A stretch of 64,000 nt of DNA. Origin: Lactobacillus isalae (GTDB taxonomy: Bacteria; Bacillota; Bacilli; Lactobacillales; Lactobacillaceae). The translations under genes were made by a program, and so were the position numbers. Below are positions 10,501 to 18,485 of this stretch, one piece after another. Location of the stretch: contig NZ_OX443569.1 of the NCBI RefSeq assembly GCF_947539375.1, positions 2,046,001-2,110,000 on the forward strand, given 5' to 3'. Numbering within the stretch: position 1 is the first letter of the stretch; each line of letters begins with the position of its first letter. The notes beneath the pieces are model-generated. The model did no database searches and was not told the DNA's origin. It saw only the letters and a program-made list of their open reading frames with translations.

Positions 10501-11000
10501 GTAAGGGTAAGAAGGTTGCTGTTAAATCTAATGCAGAAGTTCAGTTTAATTTAGAAGCATATATTCCCGATGATTACATTGCTGATCAAGAGCAAAAGAT
10601 TGAATTTTATAAAAAAATCAAAGGAATTAATGATCAAAAGGAAGCAGAACATATCGCCGATGAATTGATTGATCGATTTGGCGATTATCCCCTAGCAGTA
10701 GAAAATCTACTAAATGTGTCTGCTATTAAAGCTGATGCGGATTTAGCGCAGGTTGTTGCAATTACGCAGAAATCAAATGATAAATTGCAGGTTATTTTTA
10801 ATAATCGTGCTAGTGAAGAGTTAGAGGGTCCAAATATTTTTAAGGCCTTAGAACATGTATCTTTAAGAGCACGGATCAATATGGATCCACAAAAGAGATT
10901 AAATGTCATGCTGGAACTTGAGAAAAATATGAGTACCAGACAATTATTTAATGAACTGCATACTTTCTTAGAGGCAGCCAGTGACATTGTTCAAAGATAA
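7503..11000 (+). CDS. mfd: Transcription-repair coupling factor
   Basis: A 1165-residue ATP-driven translocase that removes RNA polymerase stalled at DNA lesions and recruits UvrA. Domain order: UvrB-like modules (1-350), RNA-polymerase-interacting domain with [20 protein letters not shown] near 495, superfamily 2 translocase domain with GDVGFGKT at 642-649 and DEEQ at 743-746, TRG motif region with RGRIGRS near 915, and C-terminal UvrA-binding D7 domain. There is no good Shine-Dalgarno sequence and the start lies one base after pth, so translation probably depends on coupling. Confidence 0.97.
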   Translation: [1165 protein letters not shown]

Positions 11001-11013
11001 GGAGAAAGTAATA

Positions 11014-11256
11014 ATGAGAATTGATAAATTTTTAAAAGTTTCTAGATTAGTAAAAAGACGTACTGTTGCTAAAGAAATGGCTGATCAAGGAAGAGTAAAA
11101 GTTAATGATCGAGTAGTAAAGTCTAGCTACGATGTAAAGATCGGTGATGTTATTGAAATCGGATTCGGTACTAAACAATTGAAAGCTCGCGTACTTGACT
11201 TAAGAGAAACAACTAAGAAGGCTGAAGCAAGCGACTTGTATGAGCTAATTGATTAA
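11014..11256 (+). CDS. rqcP: S4-domain RNA-binding protein RqcP (YabO)
   Basis: An 80-residue protein made almost wholly of an S4 RNA-binding domain (MRIDKFLKVSRLVKRRTVAKEM). In Bacillus the orthologue acts with RqcH in ribosome-associated quality control, helping alanine tailing of stalled chains on the 50S subunit. I chose the ATG at 11014, ten bases after AAGGAG at 10999-11004; an in-frame GTG at 10981 inside mfd would add 11 residues and lacks a binding site. It follows mfd and precedes divIC, the usual order. Confidence 0.92.
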   Translation: MRIDKFLKVSRLVKRRTVAKEMADQGRVKVNDRVVKSSYDVKIGDVIEIGFGTKQLKARVLDLRETTKKAEASDLYELID

Positions 11257-11296
11257 TGACAAGGGAAGAGTAAGGTGTTATATTAATAACAAGTGG

Positions 11297-11305
11297 TGAT
11301 ATAAT
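11297..11305 (+). promoter_or_regulatory. Internal extended -10 promoter before divIC
   Basis: TGATATAAT, a perfect extended -10, sits in the 85-base gap between rqcP and divIC and would give an independent start for divIC-yabR. Confidence 0.5.
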
Positions 11306-11341
11306 TAAGATTTAGAATAATGAAAAGGCAGGGACACGCAA

Positions 11342-11719
11342 ATGCAGAGAGGGCCACGACTTTATAATGCCTTAAGCGATGAAGAAAGATTGGCACGCTT
11401 GCGACGCAAGGCAGCTAGGAAAGAAAAAGAGGTTCATCGTGTACGGAAGAATCGAATTATTGCTTGTTTTGCAATTGCAATTTTGATTTTTGGACTGCAA
11501 TTAATTATGGTTCATGTACAAACAGGTAGAATTAATAGTCAAATTCAAACGAATAAGACAGAATTAAACCAAGTTAATAAGACCAATAAAAAATTAAAAT
11601 CACAAGTTGCAGATTTAAAAGATCCTGATTATGTGGCTAAAGTAATTCGCTATAAGTTCTATTATTCTAAATCTGGTGAATCAATTTATACTCTTCCTGA
11701 AAAAGAGGAGGATTATTAG
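11342..11719 (+). CDS. divIC: Septum formation initiator / cell division protein DivIC (FtsB-like)
   Basis: A 125-residue bitopic membrane protein of the divisome that pairs with FtsL and DivIB at the septum. It has a basic cytoplasmic N-terminus (residues 1-38, many Arg/Lys), one membrane segment at about 40-57 (ACFAIAILIFGLQLIMV), then an extracellular coiled coil from about 63 to 95 (QIQTNKTELNQVNKTNKKLK) and the family's KVIRYKFYYSKSGE segment. Its stop overlaps the GTG start of the next gene by one base. Confidence 0.9.
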   Translation: MQRGPRLYNALSDEERLARLRRKAARKEKEVHRVRKNRIIACFAIAILIFGLQLIMVHVQTGRINSQIQTNKTELNQVNKTNKKLKSQVADLKDPDYVAKVIRYKFYYSKSGESIYTLPEKEEDY

Positions 11720-12075
11720 TGAAGTTTCCAATTGGATTAAGACTTAACGCTAAAATTAACAATATTACCAAACTTGGATTTTTTGTAACGCTTCCTCACC
11801 ATCATCATGGATTGATTTTTTATAAAGACTTTGGTGATAAATGGGAAAGTGCAAAAAACAAGTATAGCATTGGAGATGAAGTACGAGTGGTGATTATAAA
11901 CAATCACCAAGGAAAAATTTCACTATCATTAAGCCAAGTGAACAATCCCGATTTAGTTGATCCAACTAATGACTTTAAGGATAGTGAAGACTTTACTCCA
12001 TTAGTAAAATTAGTAGCAGATTCTACTAAGAAAATAGCAGATTTAAAGAATTCAATTGAGCAAAGTGACCAATAA
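11719..12075 (+). CDS. S1-domain RNA-binding protein (YabR-like)
   Basis: A 118-residue protein with one N-terminal S1 RNA-binding domain (residues 1-75; GLRLNAKINNITKLGFFVTLP and ISLSLSQ at its end) and a short charged C-terminal tail. The family position between divIC and tilS matches yabR of Bacillus; the molecular role is not established. It starts with GTG on the last base of the divIC stop, after GAGGATT. The last codons are part of a terminator-like hairpin. Confidence 0.85.
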   Translation: MKFPIGLRLNAKINNITKLGFFVTLPHHHHGLIFYKDFGDKWESAKNKYSIGDEVRVVIINNHQGKISLSLSQVNNPDLVDPTNDFKDSEDFTPLVKLVADSTKKIADLKNSIEQSDQ

Positions 12076-12088
12076 TGGTCACTTTTTT
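12065..12088 (+). terminator. Terminator-like hairpin at the yabR/tilS junction
   Basis: GTGACC AATAAT GGTCAC followed by six T. The short 6-bp stem overlaps the last codons of the S1 protein and lies just before the chosen tilS start. It may partly terminate the transcript. Confidence 0.6.
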
Positions 12089-12097
12089 AATCTAAAA

Positions 12098-13393
12098 ATG
12101 ACAAAATTTACAGATTTTTTTACTGAAAATAACATCGAAATTAAAAATAAAAAATTTTTACTAGCGGCTAGTGGAGGTCCTGATTCGGTCGCATTATTAC
12201 ATATGCTAGTTGATTTTTTGCCAAATCCGTCGGAGCAGTTAATTGTTGCTCACTTAGATCATTGTCTAAGAGAAGACAGCTATTTAGAGAGTGAACTTTT
12301 AAAAAAACTAGCTGCGATTTTTAAGGTAACGTTAGTAGAAAAGAAATGGCCAGTTAGACTCCATCCTCAAACTGGTATCGAAGCACAGGCACGAGCATAT
12401 CGGTATAGCTTCTTAGCTGAAGTTGGTAAACAATGTCAGGCAGATTATTTACTTACGGCGCATCACGGTGATGATTTAATTGAAAATATTTTATTGAAAT
12501 TTATTCGCTCAGGGGATGTGGAGGAGATGAATAGTCTGCAAATCGTTGGAAGTTTTGCTTCTATGAAGATCTTGCGGCCATTAATTAAGTATTCAAAAGA
12601 TGAGCTTTTAGAATACGATAGGCAAAATAAACTAGACTTTATTGAAGATAAAACTAATTTTGAAGATGAAACTTTAAGGAATCGGCTTAGACACCATGTT
12701 GTTCCTTTACTGAAAAAAGAAACCGATTATTTAGTAGAGAATGCATATCGTTTTAGTCAAGAAGTTACTCTTCTTTCAGAATGTCAGAACAGTTTGTTTA
12801 AAAATTTGCCTTCCCCGCAGAAATTTAATCATTGCTTACGCGGAAAAAAGGAAGACTTAGCTGGTCTAAGTAAAAAGCAGTTAGCAGCATTTTTTGATTA
12901 TTTGGTGTATAAAAAATGGCATCAAAGAATTCATTTTGATGAGATTCAGGATGATAAAAGTTCAATTTATAATAAAGAAAATTTGAAATTGATTTTTTAT
13001 CAAAACTATTATTACTTGATAAATAAAAAAGAGTTAAGTCCAATTAGTTATGAAAAAAATTCTGTAAAATTGGATGAAAAATTTTCTTTTAATGGGAAAG
13101 TATATTTAATCTCGTTGAATAAAAAAACGCAAAAGTTAGCTGGATATTTTTATGAGAAGAAGGGAGCTAGCTTAAAATTTGGAAGTTTGCCACAAGGTAG
13201 TAAATTAAAACTAGCAGATGGAAGTTTAACAAAAGCTAAAAAAAAATTCGCTGAAAATGGGATTCCATTAGTAGTTCGACCATATTGTCTAACTGTTTGG
13301 CACGATAAAAATCCTGTTTATGTTGAAAATGTATATCAAAATCAGGAATACAATTCTAATTTTGTTCGCTATAATGTATATATTTATCCTTAA
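12098..13393 (+). CDS. tilS: tRNA(Ile)-lysidine synthetase
   Basis: Modifies the wobble cytidine of the CAU-anticodon tRNA-Ile to lysidine, so that it reads AUA. It has 431 residues from the chosen start. The N-type ATP pyrophosphatase loop SGGPDS is at residues 25-30, followed by AHLDHCLR and LLTAHHGDDLIEN. The C-terminal third is Lys-rich and divergent, as is common in the family. No start has a good ribosome binding site: the ATG at 12098 gives the usual N-terminus, while TTG 12056 and GTG 12065 would overlap the upstream gene. Confidence 0.9.
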   Translation: MTKFTDFFTENNIEIKNKKFLLAASGGPDSVALLHMLVDFLPNPSEQLIVAHLDHCLREDSYLESELLKKLAAIFKVTLVEKKWPVRLHPQTGIEAQARAYRYSFLAEVGKQCQADYLLTAHHGDDLIENILLKFIRSGDVEEMNSLQIVGSFASMKILRPLIKYSKDELLEYDRQNKLDFIEDKTNFEDETLRNRLRHHVVPLLKKETDYLVENAYRFSQEVTLLSECQNSLFKNLPSPQKFNHCLRGKKEDLAGLSKKQLAAFFDYLVYKKWHQRIHFDEIQDDKSSIYNKENLKLIFYQNYYYLINKKELSPISYEKNSVKLDEKFSFNGKVYLISLNKKTQKLAGYFYEKKGASLKFGSLPQGSKLKLADGSLTKAKKKFAENGIPLVVRPYCLTVWHDKNPVYVENVYQNQEYNSNFVRYNVYIYP

Positions 13394-13428
13394 GTTTATG
13401 CAAAGTTCTATGGTAAAAGCGTAATTTG

Positions 13429-13437
13429 TGGTAAAAT
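13429..13437 (+). promoter_or_regulatory. Extended -10 promoter of ftsH
   Basis: TGGTAAAAT (extended -10) lies 39 bases before the ftsH start. A similar GGTAAAA occurs 20 bases upstream. No CtsR or HrcA operator is recognisable. Confidence 0.45.
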
Positions 13438-13476
13438 CGTTGGAGTAATTCCAAGAAGTGTCGCGGAGGTTTATAG

Positions 13477-15603
13477 ATGAAAAATAGAAGAAATAGACTG
13501 CTTTCTAACGGTCTTTTCTATATCATAGTATTCGTGATCCTCTTGGCTGGAATCAATTGGGCTGTAGGTGGCTCAGGTAGTAATGGTTCCACAGAAAATA
13601 TCCGTTATTCTCAATTAGTAAAAGATTTAAAAGCGGGTAAAGTCAAGAGTATCAATATACAGCCATCTAATGGTGTATATACGGTTACTGGATCTTATAA
13701 GAAAGCTCAAAAGGCAAATAATCAAAATAATAATGGATTTGGACTTATCCCAAGTTCACAAAGTAGTAATGAAGTAACGCGTTTCAGTACTACTATGCTT
13801 CAAAATGACTCAATGGTTAAGAACGTTTCAGATCTTGCCCAAAAGAGTGGAGCATCAATTTCTGGACAAGGTGAGTCTCAATCTGGAACTTGGATTTCCA
13901 CTATCGTAATGCTTGTTCCAACCTTGATCTTTATTGTCATGCTTTGGATGATGATGAATCAAGGTGGACAAGGCCGTGGTGGTGGCATGATGAACTTTGG
14001 TAAGTCACATGTTAAGCCACAAGATCCAAGTAAGAATAAGGTCAGATTTTCAGATGTAGCTGGAGAAGAAGAAGAAAAGCAAGAATTAGTTGAAATTGTT
14101 GAATTCTTAAAGAACCCAGCAAAATATACTAAATTAGGTGCTAGAATTCCGGCTGGTGTCCTCCTTGAGGGTCCTCCTGGTACTGGTAAAACCTTGCTTG
14201 CACGTGCAGTTGCTGGAGAAGCTGGCGTACCATTTTACTCAATTTCTGGTTCAGACTTTGTTGAAATGTTTGTTGGTGTCGGTGCCTCTCGTGTACGTGA
14301 CTTATTTGAAACTGCTAAGAAGAATGCCCCAAGTATCATTTTCATTGATGAAATTGATGCCGTTGGACGTAGACGTGGTAGCGGCGTAAGTGGCGGTCAT
14401 GATGAAAGAGAACAAACTTTAAACCAATTGCTGGTTGAAATGGATGGTTTTGAAGGTGATGAAGGTGTCATTGTTATGGCAGCTACTAACCGTTCAGATG
14501 TTCTTGACCCTGCACTTCTTCGTCCTGGTCGTTTTGACCGTAAAGTTTTAGTTGGTCGTCCAGATGTTAAGGGACGTGAAGCTATCTTAAAGGTTCATGC
14601 TAAGAATAAGCCTTTAGCTCCAGATGTAGACTTAAAAGAAGTAGCTCGTCAGACTCCAGGGTTTGTTGGTGCTGATCTTGAAAATGTTTTGAATGAAGCT
14701 GCATTAGTTGCTGCTCGTCGTAACAAGACTGAAATTACTGCTTCTGATATTGATGAAGCAGAAGACAGAGTTATTGCTGGACCAGCTAAGAAAGACACTG
14801 TTATTTCTCCTGAAGAAAGAAAACGTGTTGCATATCACGAAGCAGGACACGCAATTGTTGGTTTGGTCCTTAGCGATTCTAGAACTGTTCGTAAAGTTAC
14901 GATTGTACCTAGAGGCCGTGCGGGTGGATACAACATTATGCTTCCAAAAGAGGATGAAAATATCATCACTAAGAAGCAATTAATGGAACAAGTTGCTGGT
15001 TTAATGGGTGGTCGTGCTGGTGAAGAAGTAGTCGTTGGTGATAAATCTACTGGTGCTTCAAACGACTTTGAACAAGCTACTAACATCGCTCGTGGTATGG
15101 TTACTCAATATGGTATGACTGACGTTGGTATGACTGAGCTTGAATCTCCAAGTATGCAATCACCTTATGGAACTAAGCCATATAGTGAAGCTACAGCTGC
15201 TAAGATTGATGAAGCTGTTAAGGAAATTCTTGATGAAGGTCACAAACAAGCTATTGATATCATTAAGAGCCACCGTGAAACTCACAAGTTAATTGCAGAA
15301 GCTTTGCTCAAGTATGAAACTTTAAACGAAAAACAAATTCTTTCATTATTTAAGACTGGTAAGATGCCAGAAAATGATGAAAACGAATTTCCAAGTGAGT
15401 CTAAGGCTTCTACTTATGAAGAAGCAAAAGCTGCAATGGAAAAGAAGGATCAACAAAGAGAAGAAACTGAAAATAAGGATGATAAAGAAGACATTCATCC
15501 ACTTCCTGATGATCATAAGAATATTGATGATATTCCACTTAATCCACCATCTGAAAAGAAAGATTCTGATAAACACAATTCAGATGAAAACAAGGATAAT
15601 TAA
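13477..15603 (+). CDS. ftsH: ATP-dependent zinc metalloprotease FtsH
   Basis: Membrane-anchored AAA+ protease of 708 residues that degrades misassembled membrane proteins and regulators. It has membrane segments at about 12-30 and 140-160 with an extracellular loop between them, Walker A GPPGTGKT near residue 231, Walker [14 protein letters not shown] near 290, and the zinc site HEAGH at 454-458. The last ~70 residues form a very charged tail rich in Asp, Glu and Lys. GCGGAGG precedes the ATG. In Bacillus hprT lies between tilS and ftsH; here the 83-base gap holds no gene. Confidence 0.97.
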   Translation: MKNRRNRLLSNGLFYIIVFVILLAGINWAVGGSGSNGSTENIRYSQLVKDLKAGKVKSINIQPSNGVYTVTGSYKKAQKANNQNNNGFGLIPSSQSSNEVTRFSTTMLQNDSMVKNVSDLAQKSGASISGQGESQSGTWISTIVMLVPTLIFIVMLWMMMNQGGQGRGGGMMNFGKSHVKPQDPSKNKVRFSDVAGEEEEKQELVEIVEFLKNPAKYTKLGARIPAGVLLEGPPGTGKTLLARAVAGEAGVPFYSISGSDFVEMFVGVGASRVRDLFETAKKNAPSIIFIDEIDAVGRRRGSGVSGGHDEREQTLNQLLVEMDGFEGDEGVIVMAATNRSDVLDPALLRPGRFDRKVLVGRPDVKGREAILKVHAKNKPLAPDVDLKEVARQTPGFVGADLENVLNEAALVAARRNKTEITASDIDEAEDRVIAGPAKKDTVISPEERKRVAYHEAGHAIVGLVLSDSRTVRKVTIVPRGRAGGYNIMLPKEDENIITKKQLMEQVAGLMGGRAGEEVVVGDKSTGASNDFEQATNIARGMVTQYGMTDVGMTELESPSMQSPYGTKPYSEATAAKIDEAVKEILDEGHKQAIDIIKSHRETHKLIAEALLKYETLNEKQILSLFKTGKMPENDENEFPSESKASTYEEAKAAMEKKDQQREETENKDDKEDIHPLPDDHKNIDDIPLNPPSEKKDSDKHNSDENKDN

Positions 15604-15629
15604 GAGTTTATTGTAAGAGTAATGTTTAT

Positions 15630-15675
15630 ACTCCTTTCTAATACTGAAATTACAGATTTTAGAAAGGAGTTTTTT
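15630..15675 (+). terminator. Terminator after ftsH whose 3' arm contains the next gene's ribosome binding site
   Basis: Perfect 12-bp stem ACTCCTTTCTAA (15630-15641) / TTAGAAAGGAGT (15659-15670), 17-base loop, then five T. The 3' arm carries GAAAGGAG, the only Shine-Dalgarno sequence available to the following yfhO gene. Confidence 0.8.
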
Positions 15676-15685
15676 GGTATTAAGA

Positions 15686-18418
15686 ATGAAATATTTAAGT
15701 AAAAAAGACAAAAAGATTTTAAAATTAAGCTTAATAAGTTGTTTAACAACTATAGTACTCTTTTTCCTTTTATCTACTTTGACAGATTGTAATCCAATCT
15801 TTGGGGGAGTTCTGTATAGTGGGGATTTGCCAAACCAATATCTATCCTTTTTTCAATATTATCGTCATTTGATGCTGGGTAATTGGAGTAGTGCGGGATT
15901 CAGTTTCCTTAATGGTTTAGGTGGAGATATGGCTGGTAATATTGGCTACTATCTTCTTAGTCCATTAAACTTTATTATTTTTCTTTTCCCAGCAAGCAAG
16001 ATGAATATTGCTGTCTACATCATTATTCTACTTAAGTTAGGATTGATGAGTGGAACATTTACTTGGCTTAGCCTGAAGTGGTTTAGGTTTAAGTATCAGG
16101 CATACCCTATTTTCTTAGGAATTGCATATGGGTTGAGTGGCTACTCGATTGCTTATGCTGGAAATGTCATGTGGTTTGATGGCTTAGTTCTTCTTCCTTT
16201 AGTTTCTTATGCTTTAGTTAGAGGAATTAAGACTAATAAATGGCTTGCTTATAGTATTTTGCTAGCTTGCGCTATCATATTTAATTACTATATTGGATAC
16301 ATGATCTGTATCTTTTTAGTAATTCTATTTTTGGCATATACGATTAATAATTTTAAAAATCGTAAAACCTTTTTTCATCAATTTACAGGTTTTGCAATTA
16401 GCTCTATCATTAGTGGCTTAATTAGTGCCGTAGTTATTTTGCCTACTTTTCTTAACTTGTCTAGCAACAAGTTGTCTCAGGCTGACTTTAATTCAAATTT
16501 TGAAATTAAGACCTTGATTAGTGGTGGAAAAGCAGTTTCGAGATTATTTATTGGAGATACATACAATGATTGGGCGCCAATTTTTGTAGGTACTTTAGTT
16601 TTAATCGTATTTATCCTTTACTTTGTTGATTCACATAATTCAATCAGGGCAAGAATCATTAATTTAGTGGTTGGTCTTTTCTTTGTATTAAGTATTACTG
16701 TGCCAAAGATCTATTTATTCTGGCATGGTGGTCAACAAACTATAGCTTATCCATATCGTTTCGGTTTTATTATCGTATTTTGGTTCTTACTATTAGCAGC
16801 AAAAGAACTTTCTAATTTGAGCGAATATAAAGACGAAAGTAAAAAATCGCGTCTTATTGCAGCTGGAATTTACTTACTTGTAAGCTTAGCTACGGTATAT
16901 ATTCGTCGTCGAATTGGACCTTGGAATAGTTATGCATGGTTAGCTGTTTTAATAGTAGTAGTGTTTGGAATCTTAGTTTATTTCTGTGATAAAAGATTTG
17001 TTCGCGTAACTTTATTGCTTGTTGGTTTAATTGAATTAGCAGGAAACGCCTATATCGGATTAAATCACTTAGGAATGAAGAGTAGTGTCTATCCGGCTTA
17101 TGTTGCTGAGAATCAAAAAATTATTTCAAAAATTCCAGTTTCTGATAAGACAGGTCGAATGGCTAAGAATTATGAATTAAATAATGACCGCGGTGAGGGT
17201 TATACTTTTAACTATCGCGGGGTAGAAGAGTTTTCATCAAATAATGATTCTCGAATTAGTTCATTGATGACTGATCTTGGTTTTTCGACTTTCCGTTACT
17301 TCTACTATTACCAAACAGGTACTGTAGTAACTGATGCAATTTTTAATGTGAAGACATTTATTAATAGCTCTTTAGCTAATCAAAGCGTTTCTCCAGAATA
17401 TGTTAGCTATGGTTTAAGAGACGATTTAAGAAATCATCCTGTAATTTTAAAGCAAGGTGATAAGATTGCCTATAGAAATGAAACATTGCCATTTGCCTTC
17501 GCAGGTGGCTTAGCAAACAAGTTGAAATTTGAGGATGAAAATCCAGTTTATAATCAAAATTTAGTTTTAAATTCTTTAACTCAAACTAAGGATGATGTTT
17601 TAAGTTACAGTTCTAAAAATGCTAAGATCGCAACAAATAACGTGTCAGTAAAATACGATACGCTAAAATACAAAGTAACCAAAAAGCATAAGAAAATTAC
17701 TAAACATACTGAACAAAAATATTTCACTGTTAAAAGATACGACGAACAACGTCCGGGTACTATAAGCTTTACTTATAATGATTTGAAGCCTAACCAAGTT
17801 GGATATATTCGTTTTAGTAAGAATTTAATGGATCAAATTGTTGTGTTAAACAGCTACCAAATGAAACAAGATCCTAAGTATCGTTTGCCATTGACAGTAT
17901 CTATTAACGGAAAGCCGGTTCATCTGCAACAATATACTGATCAATTAATTGGCGTACAGGCAGATAAGGATGGAAAACTTACTGTTAAGATGACTTTAGA
18001 TGGTAAGTCAAAGAGATTCGACTTTAAATATCCACGTTTTGTGAATATTAATCAGTCTGCCTTAAGCAATAAAGTTAAAAAGGCCGATAATAGATGTATG
18101 AAATTCTCTGCATTTAGAGATAGTTATGTAGCTGGATCAGTAAAAATTGGTTCAAATGAAAGCTTGGTAACTACTATTCCCTATAGTAAGGGCTGGCAAG
18201 CAGAAGTTGATGGAAAACCTGTTAAACTTAATCGAACTTTGAAAGTGTTTATTGGCTTGAAATTGAAGCCAGGAACTCATCAGATAACTTTGAAATATAA
18301 GACGCCAGGTTTAATGATTGGTGCTTTAATAAGTGCTATAGGAGTGCTTGCATTAGTAGCTTATACTTTTTATCTAAAGAGAAATAAAAGATCTGTTAGA
18401 TCAACAACTAATGAATAA
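15686..18418 (+). CDS. YfhO-family polytopic membrane protein (copy 1)
   Basis: A 910-residue membrane protein of the YfhO family, thought to be a GT-C-type glycosyltransferase acting on the outer face of the membrane; Bacillus YfhO decorates lipoteichoic acid. About a dozen hydrophobic segments fill residues 12-460, a large extracellular domain follows, and one more segment lies near the C-terminus. The first loop has SGDLPNQYLSFFQY; D47 is the candidate catalytic acid by analogy with GT-C enzymes. The start is ATG 15686, which aligns with copy 2; TTG 15674 is possible but only 4 bases from AAGGAG. The substrate is unknown. Confidence 0.85.
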   Translation: MKYLSKKDKKILKLSLISCLTTIVLFFLLSTLTDCNPIFGGVLYSGDLPNQYLSFFQYYRHLMLGNWSSAGFSFLNGLGGDMAGNIGYYLLSPLNFIIFLFPASKMNIAVYIIILLKLGLMSGTFTWLSLKWFRFKYQAYPIFLGIAYGLSGYSIAYAGNVMWFDGLVLLPLVSYALVRGIKTNKWLAYSILLACAIIFNYYIGYMICIFLVILFLAYTINNFKNRKTFFHQFTGFAISSIISGLISAVVILPTFLNLSSNKLSQADFNSNFEIKTLISGGKAVSRLFIGDTYNDWAPIFVGTLVLIVFILYFVDSHNSIRARIINLVVGLFFVLSITVPKIYLFWHGGQQTIAYPYRFGFIIVFWFLLLAAKELSNLSEYKDESKKSRLIAAGIYLLVSLATVYIRRRIGPWNSYAWLAVLIVVVFGILVYFCDKRFVRVTLLLVGLIELAGNAYIGLNHLGMKSSVYPAYVAENQKIISKIPVSDKTGRMAKNYELNNDRGEGYTFNYRGVEEFSSNNDSRISSLMTDLGFSTFRYFYYYQTGTVVTDAIFNVKTFINSSLANQSVSPEYVSYGLRDDLRNHPVILKQGDKIAYRNETLPFAFAGGLANKLKFEDENPVYNQNLVLNSLTQTKDDVLSYSSKNAKIATNNVSVKYDTLKYKVTKKHKKITKHTEQKYFTVKRYDEQRPGTISFTYNDLKPNQVGYIRFSKNLMDQIVVLNSYQMKQDPKYRLPLTVSINGKPVHLQQYTDQLIGVQADKDGKLTVKMTLDGKSKRFDFKYPRFVNINQSALSNKVKKADNRCMKFSAFRDSYVAGSVKIGSNESLVTTIPYSKGWQAEVDGKPVKLNRTLKVFIGLKLKPGTHQITLKYKTPGLMIGALISAIGVLALVAYTFYLKRNKRSVRSTTNE

Positions 18419-18433
18419 GTGAGATAAAGTTTA

Positions 18434-18470
18434 ATACACCCCTCTAATTTTGCTTTAGAGGGGTGTATTT
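18434..18470 (+). terminator. Hairpin between the two yfhO copies
   Basis: Perfect stem ACACCCCTCTAA / TTAGAGGGGTGT with a short loop. Only ATTT follows, so termination is probably incomplete and may allow readthrough into copy 2. Confidence 0.65.
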
Positions 18471-18485
18471 GGAAATAAGGATAAA

